A stretch of DNA of 64,000 bases, taken from assembly GCA_028285345.1 (NCBI GenBank), contig JANQPT010000012.1:301150-365149 (forward strand), written 5' to 3'. The notes under the pieces were generated by a model. It did not search any database. It was not told the origin of the DNA and saw only the letters and a list, made by a program, of their open reading frames with translations. The stretch's first letter is position 1. Every line of letters begins with the position of its first letter. A program made the translations under genes and the position numbers. Shown here one piece after another: positions 28,422 to 38,496 of this stretch. The stretch comes from Planctomycetales bacterium (GTDB lineage Bacteria > Planctomycetota > Planctomycetia > Planctomycetales > Planctomycetaceae).

Positions 28422-30199
28422 CAGTTCGTCTCCTGCGGCTGTTCGGAGAGGTATTCCTCGCGCAACTTGCGTTCCCGGCGGCGAATCCCCAGCACGGAGA
28501 GCCCGATCAATGCGGCATGAACTGAATAAAACGGCGCCAGCGTCACAGTCCTCGGAAATCGAGGGCCGAGCTCGTTGAACAAATACACAATCGCCATCAC
28601 CGGCGAAACAATACCCAACCAGGGAGCCGCCTCCGACAACATCTGCATTCGTCGAAGCTCCGGCATGTCCAAGAACATCGCGGCGATGAACACCGGCAGC
28701 AGGCAGACGCCGAAAAAGTACAGAACCCCGACAATGAGGAACGACGCAACCCGGGTCCAGGTTCTCATGCAGAGGTAGCGGTGCACCGCATACAGTGCCA
28801 GCGCGGCAATGGAGAGCACCGCCGTTCCCTCAAACGCGCTCCGCATAAAGTCGACCGGCCTATTCGGTACGGCAAAGTCGCCGGTCGGGAAGACCGTGTT
28901 TCCGCCCAGTTTTGCGACGTACTCTTCGAACCAGAATGGTGACCCGATGCACATAGCTGACGAAATCACCAAAAACAGCAGAAACGCCCAAGTGTCGAGC
29001 CGCCCGACTTGGATGTGCTTGCCGCGAAAAAATGGCAGCGACTGACACGTTGTATTCTTCGCGTGAGAAAACAGAAAGATGGCCAGAGCGAGCGCAATCC
29101 CGTGAATGGTCAGATAGGACACATGGAAGTCGTAAATCCACCATTGTCGCGTGCCGCCCCAATTGGCCACGAATGTCTTCACTATATAAAGTGTATACGC
29201 ATAGACGCCGGCGGCGAGCAGTGTTAGTCCACCGAAGCCGATACCCCAGCGAATGAGACCTTCGTTGCGTCGAAACGTCTGGCTACGGTTTTCATAGAAA
29301 AACGCGAGCTCCGACGGCCGCTGAATGTGCAGTCGAAGACGCAGCCAGCGTTTCCGTTTGCTGTCGCCTGCGCGGACGACCTCGCCAAAGGTACTGTTCT
29401 CGCGAATAATCCCGTACAAGGGCCCCAATGAGATCGCGAACAGCGAGATTCCTATGAGGGCCGTCATGCAAAGTGCGCAGGAAATGAAGACCGAAAAGAA
29501 ATCGCTCTGGAGACTACCAGTAAGAAATGGAATCGATGAGTAGACCGGATGAATCAGTGCCGGAAACGGGGTCACAACGAATGGCTGGACTGGAAACGGG
29601 ATACAACCAAGAATCGACAGCGTCACGGCGCCGCTGATCACCAAACCCGCGGCGATCAACTCGTTGACGTACAGCGATATCCACAAAGTGACCACCGCCA
29701 GCAGCATGCAATAGAGCCAGACGAGGAACAAGCCTGCCAAAAAGAATTCGAGCTTAACGCCGCCCAGCGTGAGGCTGAGTACCAGATAGGGCAGTAGCAA
29801 GAACAGGATCAGCGCCAGAAACAGATTCTGTGACGTCGCCTTGCCGATCACGTAGCGAAATGGCGAGATGCCGCTCAGCACGACTTGGTCGAAGTACCGG
29901 CCGACGCGCGGTCCCCAAAACACGGTCACAATTCGCAGCGGGATCAACACCGTCGCAAATCCCGCCGCTCCCCCCAGCAGGATCAGCGCCAAGAGTTGCC
30001 CGAACTCCAAGTTTTCGGTAATCGTACGAAAATCGCGGTCATCGGGATCAAGCATCAGCGGCATCACCAGCATCAGCACCGCGCCGTTGAGCAGTAGAGC
30101 GGTCGTGCCGACGGTGAGCCCGGAAATGAGCGTCGCCCGGTCGCGGCCGTAAGTGGGGCTGTCCCGAAAGCTGTTAATCATTCGGCGGACCGCGTTCAT
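28421..30199 (-). CDS. ABC transporter permease-like membrane protein
   Basis: A 592-residue polytopic protein with about 12 hydrophobic segments in two sets separated by a cytoplasmic Arg/Lys-rich loop (GDSKRKRWLRLRLHIQ, near 280). It begins with a hydrophilic stretch (RMINSFRDSPTYGRDR) then TLISGLTVGTTALLLNGAVLMLVM, as in ABC-2-type permeases fused as two halves. Its start overlaps the ATPase gene stop by four bases (30196-30199). It presumably forms the membrane channel for the ATPase; the exported substrate is unknown. Confidence 0.82.
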   Translation of the reverse strand: MNAVRRMINSFRDSPTYGRDRATLISGLTVGTTALLLNGAVLMLVMPLMLDPDDRDFRTITENLEFGQLLALILLGGAAGFATVLIPLRIVTVFWGPRVGRYFDQVVLSGISPFRYVIGKATSQNLFLALILFLLLPYLVLSLTLGGVKLEFFLAGLFLVWLYCMLLAVVTLWISLYVNELIAAGLVISGAVTLSILGCIPFPVQPFVVTPFPALIHPVYSSIPFLTGSLQSDFFSVFISCALCMTALIGISLFAISLGPLYGIIRENSTFGEVVRAGDSKRKRWLRLRLHIQRPSELAFFYENRSQTFRRNEGLIRWGIGFGGLTLLAAGVYAYTLYIVKTFVANWGGTRQWWIYDFHVSYLTIHGIALALAIFLFSHAKNTTCQSLPFFRGKHIQVGRLDTWAFLLFLVISSAMCIGSPFWFEEYVAKLGGNTVFPTGDFAVPNRPVDFMRSAFEGTAVLSIAALALYAVHRYLCMRTWTRVASFLIVGVLYFFGVCLLPVFIAAMFLDMPELRRMQMLSEAAPWLGIVSPVMAIVYLFNELGPRFPRTVTLAPFYSVHAALIGLSVLGIRRRERKLREEYLSEQPQETN

Positions 30200-31134
30200 G
30201 TGACTTTCCCGGCCGTGAATCTCATGAAAATCTCTTCGAGGTCAGGCTCATCTTCAGTGAACTGCACGATACGAATATTATGCTTGAGCAGTTCGGCCAG
30301 GATGAAGTTTCCGTCTGGTTCATCGCTACTGATGAGCAACATTTGGTCCACGCGCTCGCAGGAAATCACTCCGTCGAGTGGCTCAATCAATTCCGCGGCC
30401 CGTTCGGTCTCTTCCGGAGGCACGCGGAGTTTGACCACACAATGCGTGTGGGTGCGGTCGTTCCGCAGCGTGTCGAGACTGCCGTCCAGCACCAACTGAC
30501 CGGCCTCTAAAATCCCGATGCAGTCGCTGATGTCCTCAATGTCGGGCAGAATATGCGAGCTGATAATAATCGTCTTGCCGATCGACGCGAGCTCGCGAAC
30601 GATTGCCCGCAACTCGGTCCGCGCCCGCGGATCCAGCCCGCTCGCCGGTTCATCCAGCACCAACAGATCCGGGTCATGGAGCAGCGTTTTGGCCAATAGC
30701 AAACGCTGCCGATTGCCGGTGGACAGGCCCTTGACCATCACATCTTCGCGGCCGCGCAGATCGGTCAATTCGCAAACGTCCCGGACACGCTGCCGCCGTT
30801 CGCTTCTGGGAATGTCATACATGCAGCTGAAAAAGTCGAGGTACTCCTCGATGTTCAGATTGCGGGGGCTGCCGAACTCCGCCGGCATAAAGCCGATCAC
30901 CCGCCGGATTGCGCGCGGCTCCTCGCAGACCGACACCCCAAGCAAGCGGATGTCGCCGCTATCCGGCTTGGCGAGCGTCGAAATCAGCCGCAATAGCGTG
31001 GTCTTACCGGCGCCGTTGGGGCCGATCAATCCCAGTGTTTGCCCCTGTTCCACGCGGAGACTGACCCGGTCGACGGCCACGATGTCGTCGAACGACTTGC
31101 TAACGTTGTCAATTTCAACAACCGCGTCTGACAA
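30196..31134 (-). CDS. ABC transporter ATP-binding protein
   Basis: A 312-residue ABC-type ATPase of the ABC-2 exporter class. Seen are Walker A GPNGAGKT, the Q-loop region (IGFMPAEFG, an atypical Met-Pro instead of Gln), the signature LSTGNRQRL, Walker B LLVLDEPASGLD and the switch His in ISSHILPDIED. The C-terminal about 90 residues form a regulatory extension common in NatA/GldA-like proteins. It is the first gene of the operon with the permease and the exported protein, and is divergent from the M16 peptidase gene with about 310 bases between. Confidence 0.92.
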   Translation of the reverse strand: MSDAVVEIDNVSKSFDDIVAVDRVSLRVEQGQTLGLIGPNGAGKTTLLRLISTLAKPDSGDIRLLGVSVCEEPRAIRRVIGFMPAEFGSPRNLNIEEYLDFFSCMYDIPRSERRQRVRDVCELTDLRGREDVMVKGLSTGNRQRLLLAKTLLHDPDLLVLDEPASGLDPRARTELRAIVRELASIGKTIIISSHILPDIEDISDCIGILEAGQLVLDGSLDTLRNDRTHTHCVVKLRVPPEETERAAELIEPLDGVISCERVDQMLLISSDEPDGNFILAELLKHNIRIVQFTEDEPDLEEIFMRFTAGKVT

Positions 31135-31447
31135 ACTCTGCTCCTGACGTAAGCGCGGGGCGTCAACACATCGTGAGTTCGATTGGGAGCCCGTATTATT
31201 AGTTCATTTTTACGGACGGGAGGAAAAACTTACAAGCAGAATCTCGATTGCGAGCGAAATTCCCGCCATCGAACCGCGTCACAAACAGCAATCAATGCGG
31301 CGCCGTCGCAACCGGTGAAACTCGGTTTACGGTTTGAATCACCTTCGCATACAATACGCGGCATCTTCGCCGGCTGACGCTCTCATGTTCGGGGGCGGCT
31401 AAACGGTGTCTGCGACCGGCCTCAGAGTCATGATGAAAGGGACGTTC

Positions 31448-34162
31448 ATGTTGCTCCGCCTCTCAATCGCGATTGGATTCCTGTGTCTGACCGGCACGAC
31501 TGCTTATTGCCAAGCCACTTCTCCACCCCGAGGGACCGCCCCCGTGAACGGACCGCAACATCTCGCGAAAGCCGACATCAAATACGCCTCCCGGCAAAGC
31601 TTGGATAAAGGCGTGACGTTGGCGAAATTATCCAGCGGGCTGACGGTGATCGTGCAAGAAAACCATGCGGCGCCAGTGGCAACGGTCCGCTGTTATGTTG
31701 TGAACACGGGTAGCGCCTATGAGGGCGAGCACATGGGGGCCGGGTTGAGCCATATGCTGGAGCATCTTGTGGCCGGCGGCACGACGACCATCCGGCCGGA
31801 AAAAGAAATTCGCGGCCTGATCGATACGATGGGCGGCCGCACCAATGCCTACACCTCTAACGACATCACGGCGTTTTACATCGATTGCCCCGCGGACAAA
31901 GTGCCGTTGGCAATTGAGTTGATCGCGCAAAACATGCAGCACTCCGTCATTCCGGAGGACGAGTACCTGCGCGAGATGGGCGTCGTGCAGCGCGAGTTGG
32001 AAAAGGGAGAGCAGGAACGGCGCCGTGTACTGTACAACCGCATGAAGCAGCTCGTCTATCAAGTTCATCCCATGCAGCATCCCACGATCGGTTACCTGCC
32101 GGTCGTGCAGGACGTCGCCCGCGAAGACGTGATCGACTTTTACCGCGACCGCTATGTGCCGCAGAATATGATTTTCGTCGTTACCGGCGACGTCAAAACC
32201 GACGCAGTTCTGGACGACGTCTTGTCGAATTTCAAGGATTTTCGCCGGACGACCGAACGGGGCGTGACGTTGCCCGTCGAGCCGGAACAGGCGTCGCCGC
32301 GATCGATCCGCGTCGAGATGGAGGGTCCCACAACACACATCAGCGTGGCCTGGCCGACCGTCCCGCTGCAGGACCCCGATCTCTATCCGCTGGATGTCGC
32401 CGCATATTTACTGACACACGGTGACAGTGCCCGTTTGACGAAGCGGCTGAAGATCGACCAACCGCTGGCAACGTCGGTCAGCAGTGCCTCCTATACACCC
32501 GGCTTCGTCAAAGGCTGGTTCCAAATCACCGCGGAGTGCGCACCGGAAAACACGGAGAAAGTCCTGCGCATCATTCTCGAAGAAGTCGAGAAACTACAGA
32601 CGACCGACGCCGAGCCCGCGGAATTGGCCAAGGTCAAACGCCAAAAAGCGGCGGCCCACGTCCGGTCGCAACAGACCGTCCAAGACCAAGCCGAGATGCT
32701 GGCCAGCAGCTATCGCTCGACGGGTGATCCTTTGTTCGACGACCAGTACGTGTCGGGCATCCAAACTGTCACGCCGGAGCAGGTTCGAGCCGTTGCCAAC
32801 AAGTACTTCTTGCCGCAACGGCTAAACACGGTCACGATTGATCCGCTAGGCAGCGGAGCGAAGCAGACCGGTTCCCGCAAAAATGATTTGGCGGAGTCGG
32901 ACATATTACGGAAGGAGTTCCCCAACGGGCTGACGGTGCTGTTGAAGCGTCATAGCGTGGTGCCGCTGGTGTCGGTCCAGGCATTTGTCAAAGGGGGCGC
33001 GCTGAGCGACACCAACGAGACCAGCGGATTGGCGTCGCTTGCTTGCCAGTTGATGTCGCGGGGAACGAAGAAGTATACCGGTCAGCAGATTTCCGAGTAC
33101 TTCGATTCGATCGGCGGATCGCTGAGCGTCGGCAGCCAGCGCAATTCGAGCTTTCTCCGCGCATCGATGTTGGCGGACGATTTTGAGAACAGCCTGGATT
33201 ACATCCAGCAGGTGCTCGTCCAGCCGACATTTCCGCAGGATGAGTTTGACAGAGTTCGCGAAATTACCCTGCGGCGGATCGCCGCCCGCGCCGCCAATCC
33301 GCAGAGTGAGATCTTGGACTTCTGGGCGGCCAAACTTCCGAAGACATCCGCCTACCACCGGACGGTGATGGGAACGACGGAGACGGTCTCCCGCCTGGCT
33401 TTGGAAGATTGCCGCAAGTTTCATGCGAATTACTTCGTGCCGAACAACATGGTCATCGCCATCTTTGGCGACATCGACGTTGAGGCGACGTCAAACAGGC
33501 TGGAGTCGATGTTTGGGACGCTGCCTCGTTCCAAGGACTTCGCGTGGCCGAAGTTCGCCAAGAATCCGTTGCTGCCGAAAACCGAGTTCGAGCATTTGAC
33601 CAACCAAAAGCAAAACACGGGGATGGTCCTGCTGAGTTACCCCTCGGTCAGTATCTATCAACAGAAACAACGTGCGGCACTGGAAGTGCTATCTGCGATC
33701 CTGACCGGCGGTAGCGGAGCGGGGGGGCGGCTGCATGAGGAACTCCGCGGCGCCAAGTTGGTGTACTACGTCTTTGGATTTCAGATCACCGGATTTGCTC
33801 CGGGGTACTACAACTTTCTGTCGCAAACTCGGCCGGAGGCGATCGGCGAGGTGGTCGCGCGGATCGAAGCCAATCTGAAAAAAATCAGCGAGGAGGGCAT
33901 TCCTCAGGCGGAATTCGACAAGGCCAAGGACAAACTGATCGCCGCCCACGCGATGCAGAACACCACTCCCGGCAGTCAGGCGTTTCAGGCGGCGATTGAT
34001 GAACTGTATGGATTGGGCTACGACTACGATCGCGGCTATGACGAGCGAATCTCTGCGGTCACGGTTGCCGATGTGGTTGAAGTCGTCCGCACATACTTTC
34101 GCCACGGACTGGTTGTGACGACCTCGCCGGAGACGCCGCCGCAGTTGGGGGCGAAACCATAA
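31448..34162 (+). CDS. M16 family zinc metallopeptidase, two-domain, exported
   Basis: A 904-residue pitrilysin-type protease. The inverted zinc motif HxxEH is seen as GLSHMLEHLVAGGT (His102, Glu105, His106), with the distal Glu region MGVVQRELEKGEQERRR. The second half repeats the fold (GLASLACQLMSRGTKKYTG) without a zinc site, as is usual for the inactive partner half in this family. A signal peptide (MLLRLSIAIGFLCLTGTTAYCQA) implies periplasmic location. The frame starts at a GTG at 31406; the ATG at 31448 is preferred because AAAGGGA stands seven bases before it. It is likely to degrade peptides. Confidence 0.93.
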   Translation: MLLRLSIAIGFLCLTGTTAYCQATSPPRGTAPVNGPQHLAKADIKYASRQSLDKGVTLAKLSSGLTVIVQENHAAPVATVRCYVVNTGSAYEGEHMGAGLSHMLEHLVAGGTTTIRPEKEIRGLIDTMGGRTNAYTSNDITAFYIDCPADKVPLAIELIAQNMQHSVIPEDEYLREMGVVQRELEKGEQERRRVLYNRMKQLVYQVHPMQHPTIGYLPVVQDVAREDVIDFYRDRYVPQNMIFVVTGDVKTDAVLDDVLSNFKDFRRTTERGVTLPVEPEQASPRSIRVEMEGPTTHISVAWPTVPLQDPDLYPLDVAAYLLTHGDSARLTKRLKIDQPLATSVSSASYTPGFVKGWFQITAECAPENTEKVLRIILEEVEKLQTTDAEPAELAKVKRQKAAAHVRSQQTVQDQAEMLASSYRSTGDPLFDDQYVSGIQTVTPEQVRAVANKYFLPQRLNTVTIDPLGSGAKQTGSRKNDLAESDILRKEFPNGLTVLLKRHSVVPLVSVQAFVKGGALSDTNETSGLASLACQLMSRGTKKYTGQQISEYFDSIGGSLSVGSQRNSSFLRASMLADDFENSLDYIQQVLVQPTFPQDEFDRVREITLRRIAARAANPQSEILDFWAAKLPKTSAYHRTVMGTTETVSRLALEDCRKFHANYFVPNNMVIAIFGDIDVEATSNRLESMFGTLPRSKDFAWPKFAKNPLLPKTEFEHLTNQKQNTGMVLLSYPSVSIYQQKQRAALEVLSAILTGGSGAGGRLHEELRGAKLVYYVFGFQITGFAPGYYNFLSQTRPEAIGEVVARIEANLKKISEEGIPQAEFDKAKDKLIAAHAMQNTTPGSQAFQAAIDELYGLGYDYDRGYDERISAVTVADVVEVVRTYFRHGLVVTTSPETPPQLGAKP

Positions 34163-34295
34163 CCGCAGCGCTCGTGACGGCCCGGCGTGGTTTTGCGGAC
34201 CCCGTTTAGTTATCGTAGAAGTTACGAGACGTGACGCATCGCGCGTCAATACCTGCGAAGTTCCGGCGGCGCTCGGGAGGTGAAGGAACCGGTTC

Positions 34296-35678
34296 ATGCT
34301 CATGATTCTGGACGGTGGAGACCGCTACCGGCGGCGCGAATTCTTGAAGATCGGCGGGCTGACCCTAGGCGGCCTCTCGCTGGCCGACTTTCAAGCCCAA
34401 GCGGCGTCGGGCAGCGCGCTATTGCATGACAAGTCGGTCGTCTTCGTATTCATGCATGGCGGTCCCAGCCAGATCGAAACATTTGATCCCAAGATGACCG
34501 CCCCGCCCGGAATCGCCAGCGACACCGGTGAGATCGATACCAAGCTTGCCGGCATCACCTTCGGCAGCACGTTCCCCAAACTGGCGGCCCTGGCGGACCA
34601 GATGACGATCGTCCGCTCGTTCACGTCGGGAGACAGCCGGCACGATATCAAGCCGATTGTCGGCCGCGACACTTACGGGGCCAATTTGGGTTCGCTCTAC
34701 GCGCGTGTCGCCGGGCAAAACAATCCCCGAAACGGCATGCCCACAAACGTCGCTCTCTATCCGCGCGCCGTCGACGATTCGACCATGCCCGCGATCAAGA
34801 ACTTCGGCGATTTCGAGTCGACCGGCTCGATCGGCGGCGGTTACGCGCCATTCGTCCCCAGCGGCGGGGGCGAGATGCGCAAGAACATGGAACTGAGCCT
34901 GCCGTTGTCCCGCTTGGACGACCGACGACGATTGTTGACGGGATTGGACCAGCTGAAGCGAACTGCCGACTCGGACGTGAAAATCGCTGGGATTGATTCG
35001 ATCCGCCGTCAGGCGTTCGACACGATTTTGGGGGGTGTCAGCCAGGCATTCGATCTGTCCCAGGAAGATCCGGCCGTGGTCGCTCGCTATGACACGGCGC
35101 CGCTTGTGAAACCTGAGGCGATCAACAAAAAGTGGAACAACCATAAGCGATATGCCGACAACGCTAAGTCGCTGGGAAAACTGATGCTGCTCGCCCGTCG
35201 GCTGTGCGAGCGTGGTTGCGGCTTCGTGACCGTAACGACGAACTTCGTGTGGGACATGCACGCGGACCAGAACAACGCCGGCATGGCGGAGGGCATGGGC
35301 TATATGGGGCTGCCCTTCGACCACGCGATTTCGGCATTCTTGGAGGACGTGCGGCAGCGGGGGCTGAGCGACAAGATCTTACTGGTCTGTACCGGCGAAA
35401 TGGGACGCACACCACGGATGAATAGCCGCGGTGGACGGGACCACTGGGGCGGCCTGTCGCCGCTGATGCTCGCGGGCGGCGGTGTACCCGCAGGACAGGT
35501 CATCGGCCAATCTCAGCGCGACGCATCGGCGCCGCTGTCGGAGCCGATTCGCATCAAGCATCTGATCTCAAGCGTGCTGCGAACGTTGATCGACGTGGCT
35601 GAATTGCGGCTGGTTCCCGGAATCCCGGGCGACATCGTGCGCGCCGCCTCGGAAGATCCGATTCCAGGACTCCAGTAG
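34296..35678 (+). CDS. DUF1501 domain-containing protein, Tat-exported
   Basis: A 460-residue DUF1501 family protein. The leader RRREFLKIGGLTLGGLSLADF is a twin-arginine type signal, followed by the typical VVFVFMHGGPSQIETFDPKMTAP block and the later GEMGRTPRMNSRGGRDHWGGLSPLMLAGGG block. Unlike the DUF1501 gene at the left end of the window, no PSD1 partner is next to it. GAAGGA lies eight bases before the ATG at 34296. The substrate is unknown. Confidence 0.9.
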   Translation: MLMILDGGDRYRRREFLKIGGLTLGGLSLADFQAQAASGSALLHDKSVVFVFMHGGPSQIETFDPKMTAPPGIASDTGEIDTKLAGITFGSTFPKLAALADQMTIVRSFTSGDSRHDIKPIVGRDTYGANLGSLYARVAGQNNPRNGMPTNVALYPRAVDDSTMPAIKNFGDFESTGSIGGGYAPFVPSGGGEMRKNMELSLPLSRLDDRRRLLTGLDQLKRTADSDVKIAGIDSIRRQAFDTILGGVSQAFDLSQEDPAVVARYDTAPLVKPEAINKKWNNHKRYADNAKSLGKLMLLARRLCERGCGFVTVTTNFVWDMHADQNNAGMAEGMGYMGLPFDHAISAFLEDVRQRGLSDKILLVCTGEMGRTPRMNSRGGRDHWGGLSPLMLAGGGVPAGQVIGQSQRDASAPLSEPIRIKHLISSVLRTLIDVAELRLVPGIPGDIVRAASEDPIPGLQ

Positions 35679-35740
35679 CGGCCGATCGGACATTCCATTC
35701 TTTGCGCTGAAGATTGTGACCTCAAAAGGTACGACTGTTT

Positions 35741-36145
35741 ATGCAGGAATTACTTTGCGTCGGCGTCGGGGGATTCGTGGGGGCGGCGGGCCGCTATTAC
35801 TTGTCGGGCTGGGTCGAAAACTGGCTGCTGCAAAAATACGGCCCGGAGTTTCCCATGTTCTCGCTGGGGACGATGGTGGTCAACGTGACGGGTTGTTTCT
35901 TGATCGGGATTTGCATCGTCTGTTTGGCCCCCAAGCATGGTTTTTCTCCAGAAACGAGACTGCTGCTCATGACCGGTTTTTTGGGAGCGCTGACCACCTT
36001 CTCGACCTTCGGGAATGAAACCGTGGAAATGTTCCTAAAAGAAGGGGAACTGCGGTTTGCGGTGTTGAATATCGCGGGAAATCTCATCCTGGGGATCGGG
36101 GCCGTGCTGCTGGGCCGCTGGCTGGCAGGACTGTTCGCCGGTTGA
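35741..36145 (+). CDS. crcB: Fluoride efflux channel CrcB/FluC
   Basis: A 134-residue four-helix membrane protein of the Fluc family that exports fluoride as a dual-topology dimer. Seen are GVGGFVGAAGRYYL (Gly-rich start with the Arg), GTMVVNVTGCFLIG (the conserved Asn), and GFLGALTTFSTFGNETVE (the Phe-lined TTFSTF pore motif). Length fits the family. Nothing resembling a fluoride riboswitch is seen in the 62 bases upstream. It lies 63 bases after the DUF1501 gene and 21 before the MFS gene. Confidence 0.93.
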   Translation: MQELLCVGVGGFVGAAGRYYLSGWVENWLLQKYGPEFPMFSLGTMVVNVTGCFLIGICIVCLAPKHGFSPETRLLLMTGFLGALTTFSTFGNETVEMFLKEGELRFAVLNIAGNLILGIGAVLLGRWLAGLFAG

Positions 36146-36166
36146 CCCTCGATTGGAAGAGAACCG

Positions 36167-37426
36167 ATGCCCGTTTCCCGCCGCTGGAACATTCCACTGA
36201 CGATCCTGGGTGAAGGGATCTGGGGGCTCAACACCGGATTAGTCCAGCCACTGACGGTCTTCGTCGTTCTGTTGCGAGAACACGGAGCGGGATCGGTCAT
36301 GATCGGCTCCGTCAGTGCGGTGCAAACGGGATGCGTCTTGTTCCCGCAGATTCTGGGGACCTACGTGTTCACCTCCCGCCGGCGGCGGCAGCGGCATTTG
36401 GTCATCTGGCATTACCTGGTGATGGTGCCCTGTCTGTTTCTCACTGCGGCAATTTGCTTTTATTCCGAGAGCATTCCCCCCGCGTATTTCCGACTGAGCG
36501 TCCTGGCCTGTTTTACGGCGTTCTATTTCGGCGTGGGCGTCTGCAACGCCGCCTTTACGGACTGGCTGGCGAGTTTGTTTCCCGAACGGATGCGCGGGAC
36601 CGTACTGGGCGGCGCTTGGAGCCTGGCGGCACTCGCCTCCGCGGCCAGTTCCATCCTGGCAGGCCGCTACCTCCGCAGCGATTCGAGTGCCTCCGCATAC
36701 GCCGGGCTCTATCTCGCTGCCGGTCTATTCGCCTGCCTGTCTCTGGGGTTTTACGCGCTCATCAATGACCGAGAGGCCTTTGAAGCGCCGGAACCGCGGC
36801 GGCTGACGACGAACGATTTGTTGCTCCGATTTCGACAGAGCTTGACCGATGAGAACTTTCGGGCTTTCTTGATCGGACGCCTGTTGTCCACCGCCGGGTT
36901 TGGAATTGTTCCATTTGTCGCCGTCTACTACGGCAGCCCGGAGGGCGGGAATCTCTCCCCCGGAACTTTGGTCTCACTCGGCGCCGCGATGAGCGTCGGG
37001 ACGGCGATTGGGCAAGTCGCGCTGGGACGCCTGGGCGATTTGCTGGGACACCGCAGCGGCGTGCTTTTGGGAGCGGCCTCCCAGACGGCGACGTTGCTGA
37101 TCTTGCTGCTGACGTCGGGCAGTACGAGTTGTCTCGCCGCCTATTTCCTGATCGGCATCTGTATCGCCAGCGCGTTCATCTCACACTACAACATGCTGTT
37201 TGAAACTTGCCCGCACGACCATCGCTTTGCGCACATCACCGTGGGGAATCTGGTGCTGGGAACGGGCACCATCATCTCGCCGTTGGTCGCGGGGTGGGTG
37301 GCGAAGACCTGGGGACTGACGGTGTTGTTCACTGTTTCGCTGATGCTGACCGCGTCGGCGCTGGTCTGGTTCGTCGCATTCGTCAAAGAGCCGCGGCACT
37401 TGATTTGGCGCGAGGGGGTACCCTAA
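36167..37426 (+). CDS. MFS transporter
   Basis: A 419-residue secondary carrier with about 12 hydrophobic helices. The N-terminal half contains EGIWGLNTGLVQPLTVFVVLL and the inter-helix loop has a conserved-like GRYLRSD after ASAASSILA; the C-terminal half has GRLGDLLGHRSG, a typical MFS 2-3 loop motif. The substrate is unknown. It starts 21 bases after crcB and probably shares a transcript with it. Confidence 0.85.
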   Translation: MPVSRRWNIPLTILGEGIWGLNTGLVQPLTVFVVLLREHGAGSVMIGSVSAVQTGCVLFPQILGTYVFTSRRRRQRHLVIWHYLVMVPCLFLTAAICFYSESIPPAYFRLSVLACFTAFYFGVGVCNAAFTDWLASLFPERMRGTVLGGAWSLAALASAASSILAGRYLRSDSSASAYAGLYLAAGLFACLSLGFYALINDREAFEAPEPRRLTTNDLLLRFRQSLTDENFRAFLIGRLLSTAGFGIVPFVAVYYGSPEGGNLSPGTLVSLGAAMSVGTAIGQVALGRLGDLLGHRSGVLLGAASQTATLLILLLTSGSTSCLAAYFLIGICIASAFISHYNMLFETCPHDHRFAHITVGNLVLGTGTIISPLVAGWVAKTWGLTVLFTVSLMLTASALVWFVAFVKEPRHLIWREGVP

Positions 37427-37488
37427 CCGCGGGCAATTCGCGGAAAGCACGCCGGGCAACCGATCAGACTCGCTGCGACACGGCAACG

Positions 37489-38496
37489 TTACTCGCCGGC
37501 AAGTTTGCTTTGGCGGTTACGCCAGCTGGGGGGGAGAGTCATCAGGAATTCCTTGAAGAAATTCTCTGTCACCTCTCCCGCTTTGAGTTCCTTGCGAGAG
37601 AACAACTCGGCACCTTGTAGGGCACCGGGAAACTCCATACGGAACGCGCGGTCTTTGTGACGGCCAAATTTGTTGTAGATGTCGTAGATCCGCTTGGCGT
37701 CTTTGACAATCCGCTTGTCGCTCGCGCCGGTTCCCACGAAAAAGGCGACCTTGAAATCCGGCGTGCTCAGGGTACCCAATGGAGCCGGATAGGGCAGTCC
37801 CACCACTTTCTTGGGGCTGAGCAGGAACAGCGCACGGACATCCTGGCCGCGGGGCGTCTGTTCGCCGACGGGACCGTCAGGATGCGGCTTCTTTAGCCAG
37901 TCGTTCGCCGCGAAGTTGACCGCGACCGCGGCACCCATCCCGGGGCCAACAATGCCGGTCTTGTTCATGTTGAGCCGACGGGCCTGATGTTCGTCGTACA
38001 GAAAGTCCTTCACCGCCTCCATGTCAAAGAGCACCATATTCGTGTAGTCGCGCGGCTTGAGCTTGGGACCCTTGCGGCCTTTCCGCGTGCGGCTCTTGGG
38101 CTGGTTTTGCGCCGCGTCAGCCGCGCTGTCACCATGCCCTCTAAGATCAACGGAGATCACTGCATAGCCGGCCTTCTGCAGATTTGCCGCGATCCCGTCC
38201 TTTCCACCCCAGCGTCGACGATTGTCACCTTCGTCATGCAGTAGGACCACGACAGGCGATTCCTCGCCGGCACTCGATTCCCAATACGTTCCTACCAAGT
38301 TCACTCGATCCTTGGTCTGAAACGTGACGTCGCGCGGCGCCTTCAGCGCGAGGGACTTGTTTTGGGCCACAACAGTCTGCGGAAGGCTCAACACGTAGCA
38401 GGCCGCACAGATTGTGGTAAGAACCCACACGAGGCCCCAGTGACTCCGAATCGGACGAGCCGTATCCGCGCGATCGTGCTGATGTAACTTGTTCAT
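37489..38496 (-). CDS. Exported alpha/beta-hydrolase-fold protein lacking the nucleophile
   Basis: A 335-residue protein with an N-terminal membrane helix (WVLTTICAACYVLSLPQTVVA) and an alpha/beta hydrolase core: SPVVVLLHDEGDNRRRW holds the oxyanion loop, GYAVISVDLRGHGDS the next strand. The nucleophile elbow reads GIVGPGMGAAVAVNFA: the usual G-x-S-x-G is G-P-G-M-G, so the serine is Gly. A basic insert (KSRTRKGRKGPKLKPR) lies between. It is probably non-catalytic or uses another chemistry. It is convergent with the MFS gene. Confidence 0.78.
   Translation of the reverse strand: MNKLHQHDRADTARPIRSHWGLVWVLTTICAACYVLSLPQTVVAQNKSLALKAPRDVTFQTKDRVNLVGTYWESSAGEESPVVVLLHDEGDNRRRWGGKDGIAANLQKAGYAVISVDLRGHGDSAADAAQNQPKSRTRKGRKGPKLKPRDYTNMVLFDMEAVKDFLYDEHQARRLNMNKTGIVGPGMGAAVAVNFAANDWLKKPHPDGPVGEQTPRGQDVRALFLLSPKKVVGLPYPAPLGTLSTPDFKVAFFVGTGASDKRIVKDAKRIYDIYNKFGRHKDRAFRMEFPGALQGAELFSRKELKAGEVTENFFKEFLMTLPPSWRNRQSKLAGE

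Noticed and set aside
34419..35324. 301-codon frame on the minus strand
   Set aside because: Antisense to the second DUF1501 gene, which has clear family motifs.
35679..35740. Fluoride riboswitch upstream of crcB
   Set aside because: The 62-base leader does not show the conserved fluoride-aptamer blocks, so no riboswitch is called.
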